From positions 181,846,525 through 181,910,524 of the forward strand of contig NC_077228.1 in assembly GCF_027887165.1 (NCBI RefSeq): a stretch of 64,000 nucleotides of DNA. Reading direction: 5' to 3'. The position numbers and the translations under genes were made by a program. Shown piece by piece: positions 30,639 to 40,249 of this stretch. Source of the stretch: Monodelphis domestica (Eukaryota > Chordata > Mammalia > Didelphimorphia > Didelphidae). The number at the start of each line of letters is the position of its first letter. Within the stretch, counting starts at the first letter, position 1. The notes under the pieces were generated by a model. That model was not told the origin of the DNA and did not search any database. It was given only the letters and a program-made list of their open reading frames with translations.

Positions 30639-30639
30639 A
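30610..30639. repeat. (GT)n microsatellite
   Basis: About 14 GT units, 200 bases from the previous tract. Confidence 0.95.
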
Positions 30640-30889
30640 TGTGTATATGGCTTCCCAAAAGACTTAATAAAATGGAAACGATTAAAACTGTACTAAAACT
30701 TTTGGAAGAGAGAGCCCATGTATCCGTGTGACACAAACACACCCACATACATGTAATCAGATTTGGCATCAATTGGCTAGGCTGCTGTCCCCCAACCTCC
30801 AGGACACTCTTCTTCTTCCTTTCCGCCAAAGTGAAGGGAAGCATCCTCTCTGTCCCCACCCCCAGCCCCCATATATAACATAAAGCCAA

Positions 30890-31620
30890 GGGCTAATGGT
30901 CTTACTGGCCAGATCAGTAAGAAGAATAATCAGGCTTGGCCTCCCAGAATGTGAGAGATTTCATTCACCCCAGAATCCCGTGCGAAGGGTACCAGGCAGC
31001 TTCTTTGAAGGCAGTGACAACTCTAGGTTCTATATCAGCCCTCCAGGCTTAGGATAATGAAAGTGCTTCCTGCTGAAGAAACTGGGAGAGAAGATGGGCG
31101 GATGAAAAATAAATAAATAAGCCCCCTCTGACCACAGAGCAATTTGCGGACTGAATTATTTAGAGAATGTGCTCGTTATCAGTTCTCTGGGGGAACAGAG
31201 CGAGGGAGGAACACGTAGTTAGGCAGGCCTTTGAGTCTGTGTCTGAACATTTCCCCTAAAGTGTGCCTTGGCAAGGAATCCTCCCCAGGCATGTAGAAGG
31301 GCTGGGGAGGGAGAGAGGAAGCTCTTTGCAGAGATGAGCTCCCTTCAGAAAGGGGAGGGGGAGAAACATTAGGCTGCCGTCCTCCTCTCCTCCCATCTCT
31401 GCTTTGGGTTGTTGGGGTAGAATTCATGGCCGCAGTTTAACCGCTGTCTCCCCAGATTCATCTGGCCGGGCTGAGAGATTAAGACAGAGGTGGTGTGAAT
31501 GGCAGGTCAGATGAAAAATGCTCTCCCTCCCTCCTGGCTTGATGACTCACCGCTGGACTCTCCCATAATGAATTACATAAATAAATAAATCCCATTAACA
31601 GCTGGAACTGTGTTCTGCTC
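30890..31620. promoter_or_regulatory. Repeat-free candidate conserved non-coding block
   Basis: No interspersed repeat is visible over 730 bases. It contains AT-rich homeodomain-like cores (GGACTGAATTATTTAGAG near 31150, ATAATGAATTACATAAATAA near 31566, CCCATTAACAGCTGG near 31592) set in moderate-GC sequence. This is the look of a developmental enhancer. Conservation was not measured. Confidence 0.35.
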
Positions 31621-32069
31621 AGGTTGTGCTACTGCCCTGCTGGAGAGGGGGGTGGAGAGCAGGGGGACTGGAAATTTGGGTAAAGGGGGGCAGGGCTGCT
31701 TCCTCGGGAGAGTCCCTCCTATCACCCTTCTAACAGGGGAAGCCATGGCATGTTTGTTTCGGAGACCCTTCTCCTGATCCTGCCCCACCTCTGGGACCTG
31801 CTCAGAGACCTTTACCTCCCAGCAGCCTTGGTATAGTTCAGAACTTCACAAGCTGAGAGACAGCTTGACCTGCACTTGGGGGAATTAGTACTAATCTGCT
31901 TCAGGCCCTGCACACTGGCTAGCATTCTAGCCACAGGATGTTAGAAAGCTCCCTGCCCCACCCTGGCTTCCAGGGCTTGGGGGTGCCGAAAGGGGGGACG
32001 ACTTCTCTTTGGGTGGTACAGAGGCCTTGGGTACCTGAACTACCACAGGGCCTAAAGTAGATTTCAGGG
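31621..32069. other. Unassigned repeat-poor sequence
   Basis: No repeat or gene is recognised. Confidence 0.45.
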
Positions 32070-32243
32070 GCCTTTGAACTCAGGGGAAATTGTTACCATT
32101 TTTTCCTTCCATATAATTATTCCTTTTGCAATCCTGTGTTTTATTTTTTGCATTTAAAAACATCCCTTCTGAGAAGAGGTCCTTAGGTTTTACCAGACTG
32201 TCAAAGGGAGCCCATGAAACACAAAAAAGGTTAACATCTCCTA
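32070..32243 (+). mobile_element. hAT-like MITE
   Basis: GCAATCCTGTGTTTTATTTT, CATTTAAAAACATCCC, GAAGAGGTCCTTAGGTTTTA and AAAAAAGGTTAACATCTC match the MITE family. Confidence 0.75.
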
Positions 32244-33417
32244 GTTTAGGGGCTAGAAAACATTGGGACCTTTTTTATAACTGACCTGGCCCAGGCCTGC
32301 CAGAACCAAGCTTGGTCTGGGAGGGGTTGGGGGGAGAGAAGGAAAAAAGCTTGTTGTCATGGCAATCCTTTCCTTTCCCTTCTCTGGGGGTAAATACTTT
32401 GCTCTCAAAGCCTGCCTTGTCTCCCTGTGAGGACTTTTCAGTTCAAGCCTGTGGGGCCTTTTCAAATCTGGATTTGGGTGGATTGCTAGGGGGAGGAGGA
32501 GAATTAGGAAGGGGCCTTGAAGCTAGGACCGGCCAGAATACTCAGTTTGGGGGTAATTCCCTCAGCCCAGCTTCAGCTAAGGGCCAGAAGAGGCTTAAGG
32601 ATCAGGAATGTCTCATCTCCAAGCAACAGAGTTTGTTTTTTATCTGGAGGAGGGTAGGGCAGGAAGGAGGAGGGGAAGGAAATAGCTTTCCCCACTTCTC
32701 TTCCCCCCCCCCCCCAAAGACTTAAGCTACTTGACAAGTCTCAGTCTGGAAAACCCTGGCTTCTGAACAATTTTAAGAGTGAAACCTAGAGAGAAACAGT
32801 GCCTTATCTGAGACTGAGACTGTCTGTGATGATCTTTGGAGTGGGGCTTTACTTCTTCAATTGGTCATGAATAGGAAATAAATTGTCTCAGTTTAAAAGA
32901 TAAATCTGCATCAGATTTGAGATTACGGAAGAGGACAAAATCTTCCTTTTAATATGTCCAGCATTACCACTATAACGACAATCTGTTAGTAAGGAGAATA
33001 TTTCCATTTTCTTGTATCTTAGGCCCTGTACTTTGGTTGTTCTCTGTTCCTCAATTCTGGTCTGGAGCTAGTACCATTATAAAAATATGGGAGACAGTAT
33101 GGCTGTATTCTTTTCATCAATCATTTTATATTCCTATTTTCCTGGTTTAACTTTATTCTGGATCAATTTAAACATGGCTTCCCATCTTTCTCTGATGTCT
33201 ACATGCTTAACATTTCTTTGAGGAAGTTTGGTGTAAGTTCCCACAGTGTGCCATGGCTCCCACTGAACTCACTGGATGTTCTGGGATAGTTTTAAATGTC
33301 AATATAAGTATTTAATAAAGGAAATTTTTAGGTATTTCTTTTGGCCTAGGGGCACTGTTGGAAAAATTACAAGGACACTAAAGGTACATTTTGTAAAGAG
33401 AAATTTGGGGAACCTCT
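32244..33417. other. Unassigned repeat-poor sequence
   Basis: No gene or repeat is recognised. A C14 run lies at about 32702-32715. The 137-codon frame at 32312-32725 has no family resemblance and ends in the C run. Confidence 0.45.
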
Positions 33418-33720
33418 AGAGAGTTAGCCTTGAAGCCAGGAAGATTTTAATTCAAGCCCCACCTCTAACAATATTATTGGCTTTGTGACCCTGGGTGAAT
33501 CACAAACCTCCCAGTGTTCTACAGACACATAACTCTATAAGATGATACTTTATTGGAAAGGGGCCAATCTGCAGTGGTAGCTAGTTTCCTCACCTGATGT
33601 TTCTCTACACCAGTGAAATCATAGGTCCAATCCCTAGTTCCCACTTGCCTTAAAGAAGTCTTCACTGGTAGTTCCCTAAATCAGTGAAATAAATCATAGG
33701 TCTAGTCTTTATCTCATTTC
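33418..33720 (+). repeat. CORE-SINE with 'gtttcctcac...ccctataccagtgaaatca' tail
   Basis: AGCCAGGAAGATTTTAATTC, TTGTGACCCTGGGTGAATCA, TAGTTTCCTCACCTGATG and ACCAGTGAAATCATAGGTCC are in order. A second partial tail (AAATCAGTGAAATAAATCAT) follows, as if the 3' end were duplicated. Confidence 0.75.
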
Positions 33721-34867
33721 TTCCTGAGCAACAGTTTCCCATTGAGTTCCAATATTATGGCTTGTTCTCTTTCACCTCTTGATGTAGAGAAGAGGCATCA
33801 TTCCTGATGGTCCAGATCCTGTCTCAGTCCCTATCCTTTCAAGAGAGGGTTGGAAATGGATATTTGCACCTTATCCCTAAGATGGTCACTTCTTGGAGGG
33901 TATTCATAAATTTAAGAGAAGCTAGGAGGAGAATAATGAGCCATTGACCCACTGTTTAAATCTTTTTTTTTTAACCCATTTTTATTGAAAACTGAGAAAT
34001 CAACCGAGGTAGGACTCTTGTCCACAGGAAAGCTCATTGCAGTCTTAGGTATGGAAAGGAGGGAAAAAGAGTTAGGTAGCCCCAACTCACATCTGTTAAT
34101 GTTGGCCAGGCCTCTTTACCAGATTGCCAGATGCTCCTTGGCATCCCAGGGGTTGGGAAAGGATCCTAGGCAAAGAGTATGGAAAGGGGCAGATTTCTTG
34201 TGATTATAAAGCAGAGGGAACTAGTAGGCATTTGATTAGACTGGAGGTTCCACAGATGATGACACCATCCCCTTTCCTGTCTTATCCCTCTGGGAGCCAG
34301 GAGGTGTGAGGCCCAAATAAGTATATATATAAATAGGCTAGGTCCCTGGCCACCCATTGGAAAGTTTCCTCACACTTCAAGGAGGGTGTGAAAGCATGAG
34401 GATCCATTCAGAGTTAGAATACTGGCATCAAAAATCAGGTGGCTGGTATATCCCTGGGCCTTCCTAATTGAAAACAGGAGTGATAGAAATTCTTCTCTGA
34501 CTTAAGTTGCTCAGTTTTTTGTGAAAAGACTTTTTGTCTGGCCCCAAACCTCTTGAAAGTGATGCCATAGCATATTCTGGCTGTATTCTGTGAGAGCAAG
34601 GAACTTCATTAACGTTCACTTTTTTTTTGTTTTGTTAGTTATGAAATATTAATTGTATGTCCACTGTGCCACAGAGTACAGTAATCAGGCACCATGGGGA
34701 GAGGGAAGATACCAAAGAAAGAAAAGCTGCCCCTCCCTACCTTTCAAGACTTTCTGCTAATGTCTGACTGAAGGAGGGGAGAAGGGAACAGAACAAGTAT
34801 ATACACCCCCCCCCATATGAAAAGTCTATGCAAAAGCCCCCTAAGACATTTCTCTATGTCCTAATAA
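33721..34867. other. Unassigned repeat-poor sequence
   Basis: No gene or repeat is recognised, apart from a short poly(T)-led stretch near 33963 and a poly(C) run near 34806-34813. Confidence 0.45.
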
Positions 34868-34875
34868 CTCTAGGC

Positions 34876-35356
34876 CAGGGATGGCAAACCTATGGCATGG
34901 GTGCTAAAGATGGCATGAAGATCACTCTTTTAGGCATGTGGCCGATCTCCCCCTCCCACCCTTCCCCCCCCCCCCAAGGCAGAGGGACTTGGGTGGAGCT
35001 GCTCCCCTCCCCCTCTCCTCCATGCCTGAGGATATTTTTTCACATCCCAGCCTCTCTTCCCAGAAGCTAATGGGAGCATACAGGGAGTAAGGTAGGTGGC
35101 TCACAGGCAGCAGAACTGGAAGGGAGCAGAGTGCTTGGGCTACTCCCCTCCCTCTCTCCACTAAGAACATTCCTCATTTCACCTGCTCCTCTGCTTAGCA
35201 ACTCAATTGGAGTGCTTTCTTTGTCCTCTATGTGGGGTAAAGGGTGGAGGGTAGGTATACCTGGCACTCAGTGGGGAGGGCAACATGGCACTCAGTCTGG
35301 GGGGTGGGGTTGGGGTGGGGCCCGGCACTCTATCTCTAAAAGGTTCACCATCATCG
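34876..35356. mobile_element. Non-autonomous hAT element with TSD
   Basis: It starts CAGGGATGGCAAACCTATGG and ends AAAAGGTTCACCATCATCG. The inner 12 bases of the two ends are inverted copies with two mismatches. CTCTAGGC (34868-34875) and ATCTAGGC (35357-35364) form an 8-bp duplication with one mismatch, as expected for hAT. At about 480 bases and with no coding frame it needed transposase from elsewhere. Confidence 0.85.
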
Positions 35357-35419
35357 ATCTAGGCTATAAGGAACTTCAGTACCTAAAGGTTGAAAGAAAG
35401 CTGGAGTAACTGGATAGGG

Positions 35420-35930
35420 AAGACTTTAGTAAACATTTATTAAGTGCTTACTGTGTGCAGGTTACTATGCTGAGGATATAGATAGAAAAATCAAAGCTTT
35501 TGCCTTTGAGGATTTTATATTTTACTGGGGCACCACCATTCAATTCATTTTGAGTAGTTTAGGGGCAAGGGGGGCGGGACATGAATTGGTAAAGAGAGCT
35601 AGGGGGCAACTAGGGGATTCAAAAGATAGAATGTCAGGCCTGAAGGCAGGACGCCTCAGGTTCAAATTTGACCTCAGACACTTTTTAGTTGTGTGACCCT
35701 GAACAAGTCATTTAATGCTTATTGCCTATCCCTTACTGCTTTTCTGCGTTGGAACCAATATATAGTATTGATTCTAAGAAAGAAGATAAAGGTTTAAAAA
35801 AACAGGGAAGTAGGAAAGAGTGGCACAAATACAAGGAATGGTATATATGAAGCAGGCTTGGGAAGTCAGAGTATGACTTGGTTTCTTCCTGGGGATCAGG
35901 AGTAGCTTTGGAATTCTGGGGAAAATCTCC
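35420..35930 (+). repeat. Long dispersed repeat fragments around a SINE
   Basis: AAACATTTATTAAGTGCTTA, CTGTGTGCAGGTTACTATGC and GAGGATTTTATATTTTACTG are the opening block. The part after the SINE (35803-35930) is a weak match to later blocks. Confidence 0.55.
35601..35802 (+). repeat. WSINE1-type SINE
   Basis: AGGGGGCAACTAGGGGATTC to AAAGAAGATAAAGGTTTAAA, with the palindrome CGTTGGAACCAATA / TATTGATTCTAAG. An older copy. Confidence 0.88.
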
Positions 35931-36284
35931 AAGTTGCTGACTTGTCTTTCTGATCTAGGTCCCTGATTGGGCCATCTAGAGAAGATAGGACATCTTTTCC
36001 TAGGCCGCCTCTTATCCTACCCCATCTTTGTACCCTTTCTCCCAAATCCTTCTTCTATTCTCTCCCTCCCCAACCCATCCCTGTCCTAGAATAGACTCCT
36101 CTCGACATCTGTTGAAATCTTTCTCTGCCTGTAACTCCCACCCACCCCATCTCCCATGATGAAAATGTTCTTTCTCAGGTCTCCTATTTCTTTATCTCCC
36201 TCTCATTCCACATTGAATGAGCAATTATTAAGTGCTATCAATATTTAAGACAGCTTACATGTTACTAAAGTGTATAGTCTTCCT
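35931..36284. other. Unassigned sequence
   Basis: C/T-rich; nothing is recognised. Confidence 0.45.
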
Positions 36285-36655
36285 GGGCAAATCACTTCAC
36301 TCTGCCTCATTTTCCTCATCTGTAAAATGAACTGGAGAAGGAAATGGTAAACTACTCCAATGTCTTTGTCAAGAAAATCCTAAATGAGGGGGCAGCTGGG
36401 TAGCACAGTGGATTGAGAGTTAAGCCTAGAGATGGGAGGTCCTAGGTTCAAATCTGACCTCAGACACTTCCCAGCTGTGTGACCCTGGGCAAGTCACTTG
36501 ACCCCCATTGCCCAGCCCTTACCACTCTTCTGCCTTGGAGCCAATACACAGTATTGACTCCAAGATGGAAGGTAAGGGTTTAAAAAAAAAAAGAAAATCC
36601 TAAATGGGGTCACAAAGAGTTGGACTTGACTGAAATGATTAAGTCAACAACAATA
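36285..36655 (+). repeat. MAR1 split by WSINE1
   Basis: Left part CTCTGCCTCATTTTCCTCAT, AAAATGAACTGGAGAAGGAA and GTCAAGAAAATCCTAAATG. Right part GGGTCACAAAGAGTTGGACT and TGACTGAAATGATTAAGTCA. The tRNA-like head is missing. Confidence 0.92.
36387..36590 (+). repeat. Young WSINE1 inserted in MAR1
   Basis: Full-length and close to the presumed consensus, with an intact 3' palindrome (CTTGGAGCCAATAC / GTATTGACTCCAAG). The TSD AAGAAAATCCTAAATG is perfect over 16 bp (36371-36386 and 36591-36606). It differs from the copy at 38503 at about eight positions by eye. Confidence 0.97.
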
Positions 36656-36872
36656 ATATTATTCTTAAAGTGCCTTTCTCCTGAGTATGCCTCCAATTTA
36701 TATATATAAATAAATTTATATATACAATCTACTTTGTACATAGTTATATACACGTTGTCTCCCCCTTAAGAACAGAGACTGTTCAGTTTTTCAGTTTTTC
36801 CTTTCTCAGCCTCCCTAGCATCTGGGCCTGGTATGTTGTGGGCACTTAATAAATGTTTGTTGACTGACTTAC
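36656..36872 (+). mobile_element. L2 LINE 3' end
   Basis: CCCCCTTAAGAACAGAGACT, ATCTGGGCCTGGTATG and GGCACTTAATAAATGTTTGT followed by TGACTGACT are the L2 terminus. Confidence 0.82.
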
Positions 36873-36944
36873 AAGCACTGAATTCTATATTTGTGTTCTT
36901 CCTGCTCTCCTGACCCCCAAACATCATGACTTCTTTTAATTCTA

Positions 36945-37130
36945 GAGTGCTTTAAGATTTACAAAGAACTTACTTCATGCCTGCCCTATGAGGTAGGTAA
37001 TACAGATATTATTCACATTTTAAAAATGAAACAACTGAGGACCAGAGACGTTTAGCAACATACCCAAAGTTACACAGCTAATAAATGTCAGGGCCGAAAC
37101 TCATACCTAGATCTCATAAATTCCAGTCCA
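36945..37130 (-). repeat. MIR/Ther-1 CORE-SINE
   Basis: CTTTAAGATTTACAAAGAAC, CCTATGAGGTAGGTAATACA and AAGTTACACAGCTAATAAAT are a reverse MIR. Confidence 0.82.
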
Positions 37131-37134
37131 TTAT

Positions 37135-37440
37135 TTCTCTTGTATGCTAGAAGGCAAGGACTGTTTCCTTTTGTCTTCATATCTCTGACATCTAGCACAG
37201 TGCCAGGCACATAGCAGGCTCTTAAAAAAAAACAAAACCTGCCTTCTGTCTTAGAATTGATACTGAGTACCTGATCCAAGACTAAGAGGAAGGGCTAGGC
37301 AACTGGGGTTAAATGACTTGCCCAGGGTTAGATTTGAACACAGGACCTCCTGACTCCAGGTCTGGCTGTCAATCCACTGAGCCACCTAGCTGCCCCCATT
37401 GTAGGCTCTTATTACATGCTTATAGGATGATTGATTAAGA
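37135..37440 (+). mobile_element. L2 3' end split by WSINE1
   Basis: AAGGCAAGGACTGTTTCCTT and AGCACAGTGCCAGGCACATA lead into the SINE. GTAGGCTCTTATTACATGCT resumes at 37401. Confidence 0.78.
37225..37397 (-). repeat. WSINE1-type SINE in L2
   Basis: Full in reverse, with part of the core missing after TGCCCAGGGTTAGATTTG. ATAGCAGGCTCTTA (37211-37224) and ATTGTAGGCTCTTA (37398-37411) form a 14-bp TSD with two mismatches. Confidence 0.88.
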
Positions 37441-37788
37441 GCAGGGCTTGTGTCCTGGCTCTTTGTATCCTCAGTGCCCGACACAGTGCCTTTGCTCTCC
37501 CAAGTCACTTAGTGTCTGTTGAATTATTGAAGCAGGGGGCCAGTGGCAAGAGTCACCACCTAACTTAATCAATTCTACTTCTCCCTTGGGTTTACTCCTC
37601 ATTTGTCTCTCCCAGCTAAATCTCCCAACATCTATGAATATGTGAAAAACACTGCTAATGAACTGACTTTCCCATTTATCTTCTGGCTCCAGAGACAAGC
37701 AGGAAAGGAGAACTAGGTAGCCCTTTGCCTTGCTTGGATTAACAGCTTCCCAGCTATGTTATACTATTTAAAAAACAATCCAGAACAA
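37441..37788. other. Mostly unassigned sequence
   Basis: TATCCTCAGTGCCCGACACA near 37467 may be another L2 trace. The rest is not recognised. Confidence 0.4.
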
Positions 37789-37981
37789 ACCCCCTACCTT
37801 CTGTCTTAGAATTGATACTGAGTATTGGTTCCAAGAAAGAAGAATGATAAGGGCTCTACAATTGGGGTAAGGTGACTTGTCCATGGTCACACACCTAGGA
37901 ATTGTTTGAGGCCAAATTTGAATCCAGGACCTCCCATCTCCAGACCTGGAGCTCTATTCACTGAATCAACTAGCTGCCCCC
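37789..37981 (-). repeat. Old WSINE1-type SINE
   Basis: CTACCTTCTGTCTTAGAATT, GTCCATGGTCACACACCTAG and CAACTAGCTGCCCCC mark it. Confidence 0.86.
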
Positions 37982-38107
37982 TTCTCCATCTCTCATACAT
38001 TAAACTCCCTTTATATAATAGGAAGAAGAAAAAGGATCTTGTCTAAGGTGTCCCTCTAATTAATGGGAGGGACAGGGTCCTAACTTATTTATCAGAGGGA
38101 GATCATG

Positions 38108-38297
38108 GGATCATTGATCCAGAATGGAAGAGATCTCAGAGACCAATGAGTCCAACCTCCTTATTTTACAAGTGAGGGAACTGAGACCCCAAAAGATTAA
38201 GAAACTTGCTCAAGATCACACAACACAGGCAATAAGTATCAGAGGTTGTATTCAAGCTCAGATTATTTGACTCCAGAGCCTTAGTTCCTTTCACAGG
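38108..38297 (-). repeat. CORE-SINE
   Basis: AGATCTCAGAGACCAATGAG, CCAACCTCCTTATTTTACAA and CTTGCTCAAGATCACACAA are the reverse of the 'accttagagatcatctagtcc' subtype. Confidence 0.78.
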
Positions 38298-38502
38298 TCA
38301 GTGCCCTCTCCAAGCTTAGAAACAAAGAAGAACCTTCTGATTGTCCAGACAAGAGAAGCAGTGACCTGCTGGACACTGTGGAATCTTCACCTCAAGAATG
38401 ACTCAACCGTTGCATCCTTTGCACCTCGGATTCTAGGGTTTTGTAGAATACTTTCCCTTCTGAGACCTTTTGGGAAAAATGTTTTTCAAAAATGCTCTAC
38501 AA

Positions 38503-38699
38503 GGGGGCAGCTGGGTAGCTCAGTGGATTGAGAGCTAGCCCTAGAGACGGGAGGTCCTAGGTTCAAATCTGGCCTCAGACACTTCCCAGCTGTGTGACCC
38601 TGGGCAAGTCACTTGACCCCCATTGCCTAGCCCTTACCACTCTTCTGCCTTGGAGCCAATACACAGTATTGACTCCAAGAAGGAAGGTAAGGGTTTAAA
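38503..38699 (+). repeat. Young WSINE1
   Basis: Full-length and near consensus, with an intact palindrome. AAAAATGCTCTACAA at 38488-38502 and 38700-38714 is a perfect 15-bp TSD. Confidence 0.97.
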
Positions 38700-38714
38700 A
38701 AAAATGCTCTACAA

Positions 38715-39094
38715 ATGCTAGAGTATTGTGGATATAAAGGAGTCGTGTCTGGAAAGGCCACTCCTTGCCCACCAGATGTTGGGGCCTGGAAAGTTCAAGT
38801 GAGTTCTCTAACCAGTCATGTCCAATGGGCACAGCACCCTTTCTCTTCCCTTTGGATGTCTGCAAACCATTATGAAATGTTTTCCTTTTCTGGAGCTTTG
38901 CCAGGACTGTGGGACCCAAAGGACTGGCTGAATTCACAGCTGCCTCTTTGAAAAGTTACTTCTGGAGGCCTTAGTTTATTATTGGGGACCAGAACCTTTC
39001 AGGTACATCTTTGTCTTGCCTCACAGCCCAGCCCTAAAGAAGCTGAAACTGTCCTTAGCTTTATCTTTTTTAATTCCTCACCCCCTTCTGCCAG
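38715..39094. other. Unassigned sequence
   Basis: Nothing is recognised. Overlapping 78-80 codon frames on both strands are not convincing. Confidence 0.45.
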
Positions 39095-39310
39095 AAAGAG
39101 AACCTTGGATTCAAGAGGACCTGTGTTTGAATCCTAGCTTAAATTCTTACTGGATGTATGATCCTGGATAAGTCACTTAATCTCCTTCAGTTTCTAGTTC
39201 CTTCTCTGTAAAATAGGGATAGTTTGACCTCCAGAAGTTGTTGTCAGGGGCTGATAAGGAGAACTTCGCACCTCTTAAAGCATTATATAAATGTCAGCTA
39301 TCATGATGAT
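39095..39310 (+). repeat. Ther-1/MIR CORE-SINE
   Basis: AGGACCTGTGTTTGAATCC, TGATCCTGGATAAGTCACTT, TCTCTGTAAAATAGGGATAG and AAAGCATTATATAAATGTCA are in order. Confidence 0.85.
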
Positions 39311-39395
39311 CAATTATAAAGCCCAAGAGAATTTCAAAGGTCTTTCTTTTCTTGGTTTGTTTTGAGAGGTTATTATATGGCTGTTGTGATTGTTT

Positions 39396-39521
39396 TTAAA
39401 CCTTTACCTTTTGCTTTAGTATCAATTTTAATACAGAAGAGTGGCAAGGGCTAGGCAATTGAGGTCTAATGACTTGCCCAAGGTCACACAGGTAGGAAGG
39501 ATTTGAGGCCAATTTTGAACA
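39396..39521 (-). repeat. WSINE1-type SINE, truncated
   Basis: TTAAACCTTTACCTTTTGCT, AATGACTTGCCCAAGGTCAC and AGGAAGGATTTGAGGCC. The tRNA-like head is missing. Confidence 0.82.
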
Positions 39522-39769
39522 TTTGGTTTTGGGGTGGGTTGGAGCTTGAGAGGAGAATGGTAGAGAACATAATTCGAATATTCTTATCCTTTATCTTCAT
39601 TACCATTAGCTTTTGAAACTGATGATGGCAGATATATTCTAGGGAAGACCCCAGTTATTGGATCTACATTGACCCCAAAAGTCCATTTAAATAGGCCTGG
39701 GACAGCAACTATTATTTCCTCCATTATGTTTAGTATTTTGATGTTAGTTGTGCCTTCTAGTATATGTAG
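39522..39769. other. Unassigned sequence
   Basis: Nothing is recognised. Confidence 0.4.
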
Positions 39770-39781
39770 ATCCACTGATTG

Positions 39782-39989
39782 CTTTTTTTTTTTAAGCCTT
39801 ACCTTACCTTCTTTCTTAGAATCAATACTAAATATTGGTTCCAAGGCAGAAGAGCAGTAAGGGCTAGGCAATGGGGGTGAAGTGAGTTTCTAAGGGTTGT
39901 ACAGCTATGAAGTGTCTGAGGCCAGATTTGAACCCGGGACCTCCAGTCTCCAGGACTTTCTCTATCCACTGAGCTACTTGTTGGCTTCA
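39782..39989 (-). repeat. WSINE1-type SINE
   Basis: Full-length in reverse. ATCCACTGATTG (39770-39781) and ATCCATTGACTG (39990-40001) look like an old 12-bp TSD with two mismatches. Confidence 0.88.
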
Positions 39990-39999
39990 ATCCATTGAC

Positions 40000-40245
40000 T
40001 GTTAGAATGAGCAGGGACTTTAGAGAACAGTTAACCCTCTTATCCCACAGAGGAGAAAAAGGAGAGGAAGGGAAGGGAAGACAAGCCAATGTGCCAATCA
40101 CTATGCTAACTGACAGTGACACAAATACAAGCAAAAAGCATTCAAAGTAGAAGTGACATGGCTAAGGTCACAACTAGTCATTGGTAGAGCCAGAATCGCA
40201 ACTCAGGACCTAGATTAGAGGTCCAGCATTTTGTCTGTTCAACAT
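40000..40245 (-). repeat. CORE-SINE with an internal insertion
   Basis: AGGGACTTTAGAGAACAGTT, ACATGGCTAAGGTCACAACT and GGTAGAGCCAGAATCGCAAC fit a reverse CORE-SINE. A short stretch (40080-40138) with TGCCAATCACTATGCTAAC interrupts it. Confidence 0.6.
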
Positions 40246-40249
40246 TAAA

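Noticed and set aside
30640-30730. Mariner-type end (ACTAAAACTTTTGG with TTAATAAAATGGAAAC)
   Set aside because: There is a vague resemblance to known DNA transposon ends, but no second terminus or TA duplication could be found.
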